A DNA stretch of 64,000 bases from an uncultured Desulfosarcina sp. GTDB lineage: Bacteria; Desulfobacterota; Desulfobacteria; Desulfobacterales; Desulfosarcinaceae. The notes below the pieces were generated by a model. That model was not told where the DNA came from, made no database searches, and worked only from the letters and a program-made list of their open reading frames with translations. The DNA lies in NCBI RefSeq assembly GCF_963668215.1, contig NZ_OY764190.1, positions 620,001 through 684,000 of the forward strand, written 5' to 3'. The stretch's first letter is position 1; each line of letters starts with the position of its first letter. The position numbers and the translations under genes were made by a program. This document shows positions 19,908 to 27,432 of the stretch, in pieces.

Positions 19908-20418
19908 GCGCTGGGGCCCATGGGCCATGGTTGGAGGCCTGGCTTTATGCCTGATCCTCGTCATGGCCGGTTGCGCCGGCCAGACGGCCCCGGCACCGTC
20001 CGGCCCGCCGGCAATGGCGGTCTGGCCCCTCGAGGATCTCAGCCTTCCCGTAAGCGGCCGGCCGGAGGCGGCGGAACTGATGACCGCCGCGGTCATGGAA
20101 GCCGTGGAGGAAGACAGCGACTACGCGCTGGTGGAACGGGAAAAACTGCTGGCCGTTTTACAGGAACTCAGCCTGGGATCCAGCGAATTGGCCGCCGAGG
20201 CCACCGGACTGCGCATCGGGCGGATCGTGGGGGCGCGGTTGATGCTCTTTGGCGCCTATCAGGCGGTGGCGTCCCAGATGCGCGTGGATTTGCGTCTGGT
20301 GGAAGTGGAAACGGGCAAGGTGGTCCGAACCGCTCAGAAAACGTCGGCCGCCGGGGATTTGCCCTGGATGATGCAAGTGGCCGCCGAAGCCGCACGGGAG
20401 CTATTGCAGCACCAGTGA
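19873..20418 (+). CDS. FlgO/CsgG-like lipoprotein
   Basis: A 181-aa lipoprotein with the lipobox LVMAGC near residue 33 after a hydrophobic stretch. The mature part is a single FlgO/CsgG-like domain: PAMAVWPLEDLSLP, then LLAVLQELSLGSSELA and GLRIGRIVGARLMLFGAY. It is a short paralogue of the C-terminal domain of the preceding protein, to which it is translationally coupled by a 35-bp overlap. A start at 19891 (AAGGA 3 bp upstream) is also possible and would shorten only the signal region. It is likely anchored in the outer membrane and works with its neighbour. Confidence 0.75.
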   Translation: MTKSRKMQRKCKRWGPWAMVGGLALCLILVMAGCAGQTAPAPSGPPAMAVWPLEDLSLPVSGRPEAAELMTAAVMEAVEEDSDYALVEREKLLAVLQELSLGSSELAAEATGLRIGRIVGARLMLFGAYQAVASQMRVDLRLVEVETGKVVRTAQKTSAAGDLPWMMQVAAEAARELLQHQ

Positions 20419-20435
20419 TTTCAGGCAGCGGAGCG

Positions 20436-21266
20436 TCAATCCGGCTTTACCGGCAAATCCGGAAAGTCCGGCTCCTTTCCGTTTAAAAACGCCCCGATTC
20501 CGTGCAGGCATTCGCCCGAGGCGATCAGATCCACCGCCGTCGTTCGCTCGAGATCCAGGGTCGCCTCCAGGGTAAGATTGCGACCGGCCCGAATCACCTT
20601 CAGGGCGCTTTTCACGGCCCGCGGCCCGTTGGCCATGATCGCCTCCGCCAGTTGAACGGCCTCTTCGACAGCCTTTCCGGGTGCACTGACACGATTCACC
20701 AACCCCAATTGCAAAGCTTCATGGGCGCCGACCTTTCGAGCGGTCAGGATGAGATCGGCCGCGGCAGCCGATCCGATCAGATGGGTCAGCGTGGCCCCAC
20801 CGCCCCAGTCCGGCATCAATCCCAATCGAACCTCGGAAAAGCAAATCACGGCGGCGGGATCCATGACCCGCAAGTCGCAGCGTACGGCCAGTTCCGCTCC
20901 GCCGCCAAAGGCCTTGCCGTTAATGGCGGCAATGATGGGCGCCGGCAGGGCCGCCAGCCGGTCCACCGCCCTTCGTATGGCAGCGATGGCGTCTTCGATG
21001 GGCCGTGGATCACCTTTTTCCAGGGCCTGGGCCATCTGTGCCACCATGGGATTGTCCGGGTTGACATCGAACCCGGAACAGAAGGCATCCGATCCCTCCC
21101 CGGTGACGATCACGGCACGGGGCAAGGGTTCTTCGGCCAGTTCGCCGGCGGCGGCTTCCAGCTGGATGAACATCTCGCGGTTACAGGCGTTCAGCCGCCC
21201 GGGCCGCCGGAGAACCAGCACGGCCAAGGCCCCTCTTCTTTCTAAAAAAACGCCTTCCGAGCGCAT
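20436..21266 (-). CDS. Enoyl-CoA hydratase/isomerase family protein
   Basis: A 276-aa crotonase-fold protein acting on acyl-CoA thioesters in the cytoplasm. It shows the N-terminal strand LAVLVLRRPGRLNACNREMF, the oxyanion-hole segment FCSGFDVN, and AAINGKAFGGGAELAVRCDL, the crotonase signature. EVRLGLMPDWGGGATL is where hydratases carry the second catalytic Glu (usually PExxLG); here LMPDWGG places Asp, typical of isomerase-like members. The reaction (hydration, isomerisation or other) therefore stays open. The start has a GGGAGGG site 5 bp upstream. It is not adjacent to other fatty-acid genes. Confidence 0.88.
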   Translation of the reverse strand: MRSEGVFLERRGALAVLVLRRPGRLNACNREMFIQLEAAAGELAEEPLPRAVIVTGEGSDAFCSGFDVNPDNPMVAQMAQALEKGDPRPIEDAIAAIRRAVDRLAALPAPIIAAINGKAFGGGAELAVRCDLRVMDPAAVICFSEVRLGLMPDWGGGATLTHLIGSAAAADLILTARKVGAHEALQLGLVNRVSAPGKAVEEAVQLAEAIMANGPRAVKSALKVIRAGRNLTLEATLDLERTTAVDLIASGECLHGIGAFLNGKEPDFPDLPVKPD

Positions 21267-21387
21267 GCTTACCCTCCCGGCTGGCTTTTGGCATCACGAA
21301 ATAGTGGATACCCTTTTTGGCTTGCAACGGTGATAAAAGGAAAGAGTTTACGTCATTGCATCAGCGCCCCGAACCGGTTCAACCCGT

Positions 21388-22161
21388 TCAGCCAGCTTCC
21401 TCGTCATTTTTGCCTTTAAATTCCGGGTAGAGTTCCCTCATGCACTCCGGACAGATGCCATGGGTGAACTCCACCTCGGAATGGTCCCGCACGTAAACCT
21501 CCACCTGTTCCCAATACCCCTCATCGTTCCTGATCTTTTTGCAATTGCTGCAGATCGGCAGCAATCCGCTCAGGACCTTGATATCCTTGAGTGCTTTTTC
21601 GAGCTGCTGCTTCTCTTCCAGCAGGGCCTGGTTCTTTTCGCTCAGCAGGCGGCTGAATCTGTGCCGCGAGGATTCCAGCCCGAAACCGACAATGGCAATG
21701 ATCGTCAGGGTGATCAGAAAACGGGAGATCATCACTCCGCTGTAGATGTGTCCGTCAAACCAGCCCGGCAGGAACAGGATAACGACCAGGCCGAAAAAAA
21801 AGAGAACCGTCCAGACGAGTCCCTCCTGTTTGCCGAAAAAGAAAAAAAACAGCAGGGGTGCAATCAGCGCCCAGAATAGAACGGTTTCTTCTCCGGCGCC
21901 AATCGAGACGCTATACCACAAATTGAGGCTGATCAACGCGTGTGACGCACGATAAATCGTTTTATCGGCGTCTGTTTTTTTCAGGGCCACCAGGCTGGCG
22001 ACCATTACCGCAATGACGGCCAGATTGATGGGAATTTCTTTGAAATTTCTTTCGGCGATGTTGATCGCTGTAAGGATGGTAAAGGCAACAACGATGATAA
22101 CGGCGCACAACGTGTAAAGGAATCGCTTCCTTTGTCGATCCGACAATGACGTCGATTGCAT
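21388..22161 (-). CDS. Membrane protein with coiled coil and zinc-ribbon tail
   Basis: A 257-aa protein with about six membrane segments (residues 12-175), then a coiled coil (SEKNQALLEEKQQLEKALKD). It ends in a C-terminal cysteine module: LLPICSNCKKIRNDEGYW and HGICPECMRELYPEF. The two CxxC pairs could bind zinc. That tail is common at the end of histidine kinases, response regulators and diguanylate cyclases of deltaproteobacteria, but here there is no kinase, GGDEF or receiver domain. The membrane part resembles the 6TM sensor regions of such proteins. It is probably a truncated or minimal sensor; its partner is unknown. Confidence 0.65.
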   Translation of the reverse strand: MQSTSLSDRQRKRFLYTLCAVIIVVAFTILTAINIAERNFKEIPINLAVIAVMVASLVALKKTDADKTIYRASHALISLNLWYSVSIGAGEETVLFWALIAPLLFFFFFGKQEGLVWTVLFFFGLVVILFLPGWFDGHIYSGVMISRFLITLTIIAIVGFGLESSRHRFSRLLSEKNQALLEEKQQLEKALKDIKVLSGLLPICSNCKKIRNDEGYWEQVEVYVRDHSEVEFTHGICPECMRELYPEFKGKNDEEAG

Positions 22162-22207
22162 GTTCGAAAACCTCTATCAGGCGGGCCGGAAGGCGCATCG
22201 CCGCGAT

Positions 22208-23338
22208 TTAAAAGGCTTTGCTCACCGCGATATCCATGATCATGCCGCGATATTCGCGATCCTCTTCATGGTACCAGTTGCGGCCTTCGTCCAACAGGTA
22301 GCCCTCCAAACCGATTCGTCCGGAAAAGTCTTCCGAGAATTGATGGTGGAAAGAAACTTTGAGAGAAACCTTTTGTTTCTCATCGATAAAAGAGGGATCG
22401 TCCTCTTCGTAATCGTTTTTCAGCACCATCAGGTAGTAGAGGCGCGAACTGAGGGCGTTTTCCGGAGACATCGCAAATCGCACCGTCAGATCCGCCAGGT
22501 ATTCGTCGCCGTATCCGGCGCGGTCTTCGGTGGCCAGCTGCAGGTTATCCGCCTGGAATTGGCACTTGCCCCTGAAAATGCCCTGCCCGCTCAACGAGGC
22601 TTCCCATTTACCCTTGAAGTAGTCCACACCGATTCCGGCCAGGAAAAAATCGCCCTCCTCGTAATACTCCTGATCCTCCATCTCATCGGTGCCATAGAAG
22701 GCCATCTCTCCGAAAACCCGGCCCTGCCAGGTATCGGTAAAAACATAAAAACCCTCGGCCGTGATGTTGAAAACGTCTCCAGGGTCGTAGTTTTGGGCGG
22801 TATCGCTGAAATCGTATTCTCCCCGCCACAGGTATCCGATCCCCACACCTGCGCCCCAGCGCTCTTCCTGCCTGGCCATGGTAAGGGTGGGGTTGATGTT
22901 GAAGCCCTCCCCATAGCGGGAGATGTCCACCAGATCGGGGTCCAGCAGCAGGCTGCGCTCCTCGCTGTCCAGGTCGGTCTTGCCCGTGGGCAGGTTGAAA
23001 TCCAAACCGAAGAGAACATCCACGGGAAACCGTTCCACGACGGCATATGAGAAGTTGAGCTTGGTATCCACCGCCGTGGTGAGGGAGTCTTTCGAGGCAT
23101 CCGACGGATCGATGCGGGTGGTGACAAAGGCGCTGAGCACCTGCATATAAAAATCCCCGTGGACGCCGTCGATGGTCACCGGCATATAGGTCTGGCTGCC
23201 CCGGTCATCGCTGTCGCTGTCCCACCAGTTGGTGCTCAGGCCGGTCTGCACGTTGATGTCAAGAGCGAGGGCCGTACCAACGGTGCAAAGAACCATCACG
23301 GTAATCGGAATCCAAATGAGTGGTCTCACGATAGCCAT
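22208..23338 (-). CDS. Outer-membrane beta-barrel protein, unknown
   Basis: A 376-aa exported protein. Residues 1-25 are a signal peptide (MAIVRPLIWIPITVMVLCTV, ending ALA). The mature part has alternating aromatic/polar strands (FYMQVLSAFVTT, LNFSYAVVERFPVDVLFGLDF) and many Asp/Glu turns, and ends with MDIAVSKAF: a C-terminal Phe is typical of barrels inserted by the Bam complex. No family is recognised. It lies head-to-tail after the FlgO-like gene at 23.4-24.5 kb on the same strand, 76 bp apart, suggesting a shared transcript. Confidence 0.65.
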   Translation of the reverse strand: MAIVRPLIWIPITVMVLCTVGTALALDINVQTGLSTNWWDSDSDDRGSQTYMPVTIDGVHGDFYMQVLSAFVTTRIDPSDASKDSLTTAVDTKLNFSYAVVERFPVDVLFGLDFNLPTGKTDLDSEERSLLLDPDLVDISRYGEGFNINPTLTMARQEERWGAGVGIGYLWRGEYDFSDTAQNYDPGDVFNITAEGFYVFTDTWQGRVFGEMAFYGTDEMEDQEYYEEGDFFLAGIGVDYFKGKWEASLSGQGIFRGKCQFQADNLQLATEDRAGYGDEYLADLTVRFAMSPENALSSRLYYLMVLKNDYEEDDPSFIDEKQKVSLKVSFHHQFSEDFSGRIGLEGYLLDEGRNWYHEEDREYRGMIMDIAVSKAF

Positions 23339-23414
23339 CCTTTCACCCAGTTTATGCTGCCATCGATTTTTCGATCTGCAATGATATCTAAAAAAGAACT
23401 GCCATTAGGGTTTA

Positions 23415-24527
23415 TTAGCCGCATTCCTCCTCATCTGCCCAATCGATCAACCCGTCACAGTCATTATCAATGCCATCATAACAGTTTTCCTCCTGCCCCG
23501 GAAATACGTTCGGGTTGGAATCATCGCAATCACCTTGGGCAGGCGTGTACCCATCCAGGTCATTATCGAAATTATCAATGTTGTGTTGGCGCTGTTCCAC
23601 ATCCGCAGGCGTACGCACGCGCTTGAGCACATTGGGCTGGTTCAGGCTGTTGCTCAGCGACGTCCGCTTGCGCACGGATCGAAGCAGCGCGCGGGGCGGA
23701 TTTTGGGGCGCGCCATACAGGCCCAAGCTGCGAAGCTCCTTCAGGGCATCGGCCGCCGGTTTCAGGCCGGGATCGGCCTGGACCGCTTTTTCGTAGTAGG
23801 CACCGGCCTGATCGTACATCTGCATGTCGCTGGCATTGAGCCCCATGAAGAAGGAAAACAGTGCCCGGGCGTTGGTGGACAGGGGCACGCGCAGGGCCGC
23901 TTTTTCACTCTCGCTCAGGGAAATTTCAAGCTGCTGGACGATGGAGAAAAGAATTTGTTTTTCGATCTGAAACAGGGTGCTGAGCAGACCTTGCACTTCG
24001 GGCAGCGGCTGGAGACCTCCCTTGGGGACGTCCAACAGGTTGGGACCGATCCGGATCGGAATATCCAATTCCCCACCGGTCGCTCCGGTCTGCTGCCCCG
24101 AGGCACCGCCGTCGGATATCGCCCCGCCCACCAAAAAGCGGGCACCCAGCAGACGGCCCACACGGGGGGCCGTTCCCGGCTCGACCAGACCGGAAGCACC
24201 GAGGCCGAGTTCTTCAACCAGGGCCTGCAGCTTGATCCGTTCTACCACAACCAGGCCTTTGATTTTGGACAGGTCGGTGATGAGCATGTAGGCCAGCCCT
24301 TTTCGCAGCGCATCGTGGGCAGGCTGCCCCGATTCATTGGAAAAATAGGACACCGCGAGCGTGTTGTCGCGCATCTGGGCGCCATCCAGGGACGCTTCCC
24401 GGGCCAGTGCCTGCCGGGCCCAGTTCCGCTCCTTTTCGGTGACCACCTGACCGGCCCGGGCCACCGACACCACCAGCAGACAGCATAAACAACCGGCCAG
24501 CAATGCACACACGCTTCGGTTTCTCAT
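23415..24527 (-). CDS. FlgO/CsgG-like exported protein with MopE-type calcium-binding tail
   Basis: A 370-aa exported protein. Residues 1-28 are a signal peptide (MRNRSVCALLAGCLCCLLVV). Residues about 45-160 are a FlgO/CsgG-like domain (LAVSYFSNESGQPAHDALRK, LVEELGLGASGLV, VGRLLGARFLVGGAIS). A helical, TPR-like part follows (YDQAGAYYEKAVQADPGLKP). The C-terminal 50 residues are rich in Asp/Asn: DNFDNDLDGY, GDCDDSNPNVFPG and GIDNDCDGLID. This is the MopE/thrombospondin-3-like metal-binding motif with two cysteines per repeat. The start has AAAGGAG 8 bp upstream; a longer frame to 24581 has no signal. It is likely on the cell surface or outer membrane. Confidence 0.78.
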   Translation of the reverse strand: MRNRSVCALLAGCLCCLLVVSVARAGQVVTEKERNWARQALAREASLDGAQMRDNTLAVSYFSNESGQPAHDALRKGLAYMLITDLSKIKGLVVVERIKLQALVEELGLGASGLVEPGTAPRVGRLLGARFLVGGAISDGGASGQQTGATGGELDIPIRIGPNLLDVPKGGLQPLPEVQGLLSTLFQIEKQILFSIVQQLEISLSESEKAALRVPLSTNARALFSFFMGLNASDMQMYDQAGAYYEKAVQADPGLKPAADALKELRSLGLYGAPQNPPRALLRSVRKRTSLSNSLNQPNVLKRVRTPADVEQRQHNIDNFDNDLDGYTPAQGDCDDSNPNVFPGQEENCYDGIDNDCDGLIDWADEEECG

Positions 24528-25115
24528 CTCTGCGACTCCTTTGCGTTTAAACGACACATCATCCTCACGCCGGCCCGGCATCCTTTGGGTACAATAAACC
24601 TGTCCATGGGGCCACGGGGAGTTTCAGCGTACAGGAGGGGGGTGAAGTGCCATCCCGATTAGCTATCTCCGGTATGACAACCCCATCTCATATACCCGGC
24701 GAAGCGGGGACTGTCAATGAAATAGGGGCTATGGATGTTGCCATGATGTGGGCCAGCCGTTTGTTGGTTGGCATATCTAAAGTTGTTGCAGTTTCTTTGT
24801 GCATTAAAAATCGGAATATCTTCACTTTACGCCTATATTGAGTACAATATGGTTTGAGAACATGCCGAATGTGGTTCATCTGAGATTCAGATTCTTTCTT
24901 TTCCATCGATTTAACTCAGAAAAAAAGAGCCTTGGAATAGATATATCCAATTTGACATACCACGCTTCTTTATATATAGGAATTTCTATCCCTTTTTCGC
25001 GAAATAGGCGCCACTGTTAAGGACTTAACGGATCTATCCCGTTCTCTTTTTCCTTTTGTCGTAATCAACCGACTTTTTTCTGCGTCCAACCGACCATACC
25101 AACAAGGAGGAGGAT
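24528..25115. other. Intergenic region without a supported gene
   Basis: These 588 bp separate the minus-strand FlgO-like gene from the plus-strand barrel gene. Short frames here have no ribosome-binding sites or recognisable sequence. The right half is AT-rich and should hold the promoters of both genes; only one candidate promoter could be placed. Confidence 0.6.
24952..24980 (+). promoter_or_regulatory. Candidate sigma-70 promoter of the 25.1-kb barrel gene
   Basis: TTGACA, a 17-bp spacer and TATAGG, 136 bp before the start codon, in an AT-rich stretch. The leader would be long. Confidence 0.4.
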
Positions 25116-25739
25116 ATGAACCAACTGAAGGTGTTTACGATCTGTTGTCTGATCATCTTTTTGGCATCCCCCGCAGTGCTGGCAGCCGATCAAGGAGGAT
25201 ACGTCTCTGGCCACCTGGGTGCGTGTATGCTAAACGATGCCACCCTTTCGGAGCCGGGTTTCCCCTATACGATCAACACTGAGTATGACATGGGACTCGG
25301 AATTGGAGGGGCGATAGGATACGATTTCGGCATTTGGCGGGTTGAAGGGGAAGTAGCGTACCGGATAAACGATGTCGACTCCTTTACCGCCCTTGGCGTC
25401 GGTCTTCAGGGGAGCGGTGATATCGACACGTTAAGCACCATGGTCAACGCTTATTTTGACTTTGAAAACCAAACCGCAATCACCCCATTCATCGGAGCAG
25501 GGATGGGTTTTGCACAAGTATCTGCCAACGATTGGACTGTTGCAGGCATAAGGATAGGCAGCGAAGATGATAGCGTGTTCGCCTATCAATTTTTTATTGG
25601 ACTGGGCGTTTCAGTAACGGAACGGTTGATGTTGGACTTGGTCTATAATTATTTTGCCACTTCAGATCCCGAATTTGGCATCACTGAAGCCGAATATGAC
25701 AGTCACAACATATCCTTTGGCGCTCGGTTCAATTTCTAA
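25116..25739 (+). CDS. OmpA/OmpW-like outer-membrane beta-barrel protein
   Basis: A 207-aa exported protein. Residues 1-23 are a signal peptide ending VLAAD, and a perfect AAGGAGGAGG site precedes the ATG. The mature chain reads as an eight-stranded barrel: YVSGHLGACML, MGLGIGGAIGYDFGIWRVEGE, TPFIGAGMGFAQ and FFIGLGVSVTERLMLDLVYN, closing with SHNISFGARFNF, which has the C-terminal Phe. The pattern is that of the 'outer membrane protein beta-barrel' (OmpA-like transmembrane) family without a peptidoglycan-binding domain. It probably has a structural or small-pore role. It stands alone with its own promoter region. Confidence 0.8.
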   Translation: MNQLKVFTICCLIIFLASPAVLAADQGGYVSGHLGACMLNDATLSEPGFPYTINTEYDMGLGIGGAIGYDFGIWRVEGEVAYRINDVDSFTALGVGLQGSGDIDTLSTMVNAYFDFENQTAITPFIGAGMGFAQVSANDWTVAGIRIGSEDDSVFAYQFFIGLGVSVTERLMLDLVYNYFATSDPEFGITEAEYDSHNISFGARFNF

Positions 25740-25854
25740 CCGAAGCGGTCGAATCGTTTAATCAGGTAATCCTTCTGTTCAATCGGTAATAGCAAAAAGA
25801 CTCTGGAATCCGGGTTCCAGCGGCGGCTGGTTTGCGGGCTGACAGATTAATCCG

Positions 25855-27402
25855 TCAGACCGCCACCCGGATCCGCCCCACGGCCGCCTCCACCGCCTTT
25901 AATATCTCACCGGAGCGCAGCAGGGCCACCGCAGCGTCCATGTCCTTGTACAGTTCGCGGTCCCGGCTCATGAAGGGTACATGGCTGCGGATCACCCGGT
26001 AGGCTTCGCGGGTACCCTTGCCGGCCTTCAGCCGCTTGTTCTCGGTGAGCAGGTCATAAGCCTGGGCTGCGCAGAGCAGTTCGATGGCAATGACGTTTTC
26101 CACGTTGGTGAGGATTTCACGGCTCTGGCGGATACCGATGGTCCCCATGCTCACATGGTCTTCCTTGTTGGCCGATGTGGGAATGGAATCGACGCAGGCC
26201 GGGTGGGCCAGGACTTTGTTCTCGGACACCAGAGCCGCGGCGGCGTATTGGCCGATCATGTAGCCGGAGTTGATGCCGCCCTGCCGGGTCAGAAAAGCAG
26301 GCAATTCGCTGAGTTGGGGATTGACCAGGCGCTCGATGCGCCGCTCGGAGACGCTGCCCAGTTCCGCCAGCCCCATGGAAAGGTAGTCGGCGGCCATGGC
26401 CACCGGCTGGCCGTGGAAATTGCCGCCCAGGCGCACCTCTTCCGTGTCGGGGAAAATCAGCGGATTGGTGGTGGTGGAATTGATTTCGATATCGATGACC
26501 CGGCGCGCATGGGCCACGGCATCCTTACTGGCGCCGTGGATCTGGGGGGCGCAGCGCAGGGTGTAGGCATCCTGGACCCGGGCGCACCCTTCGTGGGAGG
26601 AGACGATTTCGCTATCTGCGGTGAGGCGCAGCATGTTGTCCGCGGTCACCAGCTGGCCGGGATGCGGACGCACCTGGTGGATGCGCGGGTCGAACTCGCT
26701 GTTGGACCCCATGAGCACTTCCAGGGTCATGGCGCAGGCGATGTCGGCCATCTTGGATAGGCGCACCGCATCGTGAACCACCAGGGCCCCGATGGCGGTC
26801 ATCACCTGGGTGCCGTTGATCAGGGCCAGTCCTTCGCCAGCGGCCAGGGCCAGGGGCGCCAATCCGATTTTTTCCAGGGCCGCCGCACCCGAAATTCGAT
26901 CAATATTGTAAAAAGCCTCGCCCTTGCCGATGAGCACCAGCCCCAAATGGGCCGTGGGCGCCAGGTCGCCGCTGGCCCCCACCGACCCCTTTTCGGGAAC
27001 CACCGGCGTAATGCCATGGTTGAGAAATTCCAGCAGGTAGCGAACGGTCTCCATGCGGCAGCCGGAATACCCCAGGCACAGATCGTGGATCCGCAGGGCC
27101 ATGATGGCCCGGACCACGGGTTCGGGCAACGGATTGCCAACCCCGGCCGCATGGCTCATGAGGATGTTCTCCTGCAGCCGCCGGGTGTCTTTCTCGGAAA
27201 TGGTTACGTTGCACAGGGCCCCGAATCCGGTGGTGATGCCGTAGATCACCCTTTTTTCCCGGACCCAGCGTTCGATCAGCGCGCTGGTGCGAGCCACGCG
27301 CGAAGCTCCAACCTCGGAAACCGCCACTTTCCGGCCAAACCGGGCAACCTGCACCAGGTCTTGGATGGTCAGCTTCTCTTTATCCAGCAGCAGTTCGTTC
27401 AT
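25855..27402 (-). CDS. hutH: Histidine ammonia-lyase
   Basis: Removes ammonia from L-histidine to give trans-urocanate, the first step of histidine degradation. The tripeptide Ala-Ser-Gly that cyclises into the MIO electrophile is visible at about residues 142-144 in GSVGASGDLAPTAHLGLVL. GLALINGTQVMTAIGALVV and the conserved NHxxQ-region equivalents, here SANKEDHVSMGTIGIRQS, also match. Length (515 aa) is normal. It follows hutU on the same strand 31 bp downstream, so both are transcribed together. No hutI or hutG is in the window. Confidence 0.95.
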   Translation of the reverse strand: MNELLLDKEKLTIQDLVQVARFGRKVAVSEVGASRVARTSALIERWVREKRVIYGITTGFGALCNVTISEKDTRRLQENILMSHAAGVGNPLPEPVVRAIMALRIHDLCLGYSGCRMETVRYLLEFLNHGITPVVPEKGSVGASGDLAPTAHLGLVLIGKGEAFYNIDRISGAAALEKIGLAPLALAAGEGLALINGTQVMTAIGALVVHDAVRLSKMADIACAMTLEVLMGSNSEFDPRIHQVRPHPGQLVTADNMLRLTADSEIVSSHEGCARVQDAYTLRCAPQIHGASKDAVAHARRVIDIEINSTTTNPLIFPDTEEVRLGGNFHGQPVAMAADYLSMGLAELGSVSERRIERLVNPQLSELPAFLTRQGGINSGYMIGQYAAAALVSENKVLAHPACVDSIPTSANKEDHVSMGTIGIRQSREILTNVENVIAIELLCAAQAYDLLTENKRLKAGKGTREAYRVIRSHVPFMSRDRELYKDMDAAVALLRSGEILKAVEAAVGRIRVAV

Positions 27403-27432
27403 GGCTGTTGCTCCCCGTTCATGGATTGGCCA

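Noticed and set aside
24647..25020. Short frames in the 24.5-25.1 kb gap
   Set aside because: No ribosome-binding sites, atypical composition and no recognisable sequence; the region is better seen as promoter DNA.
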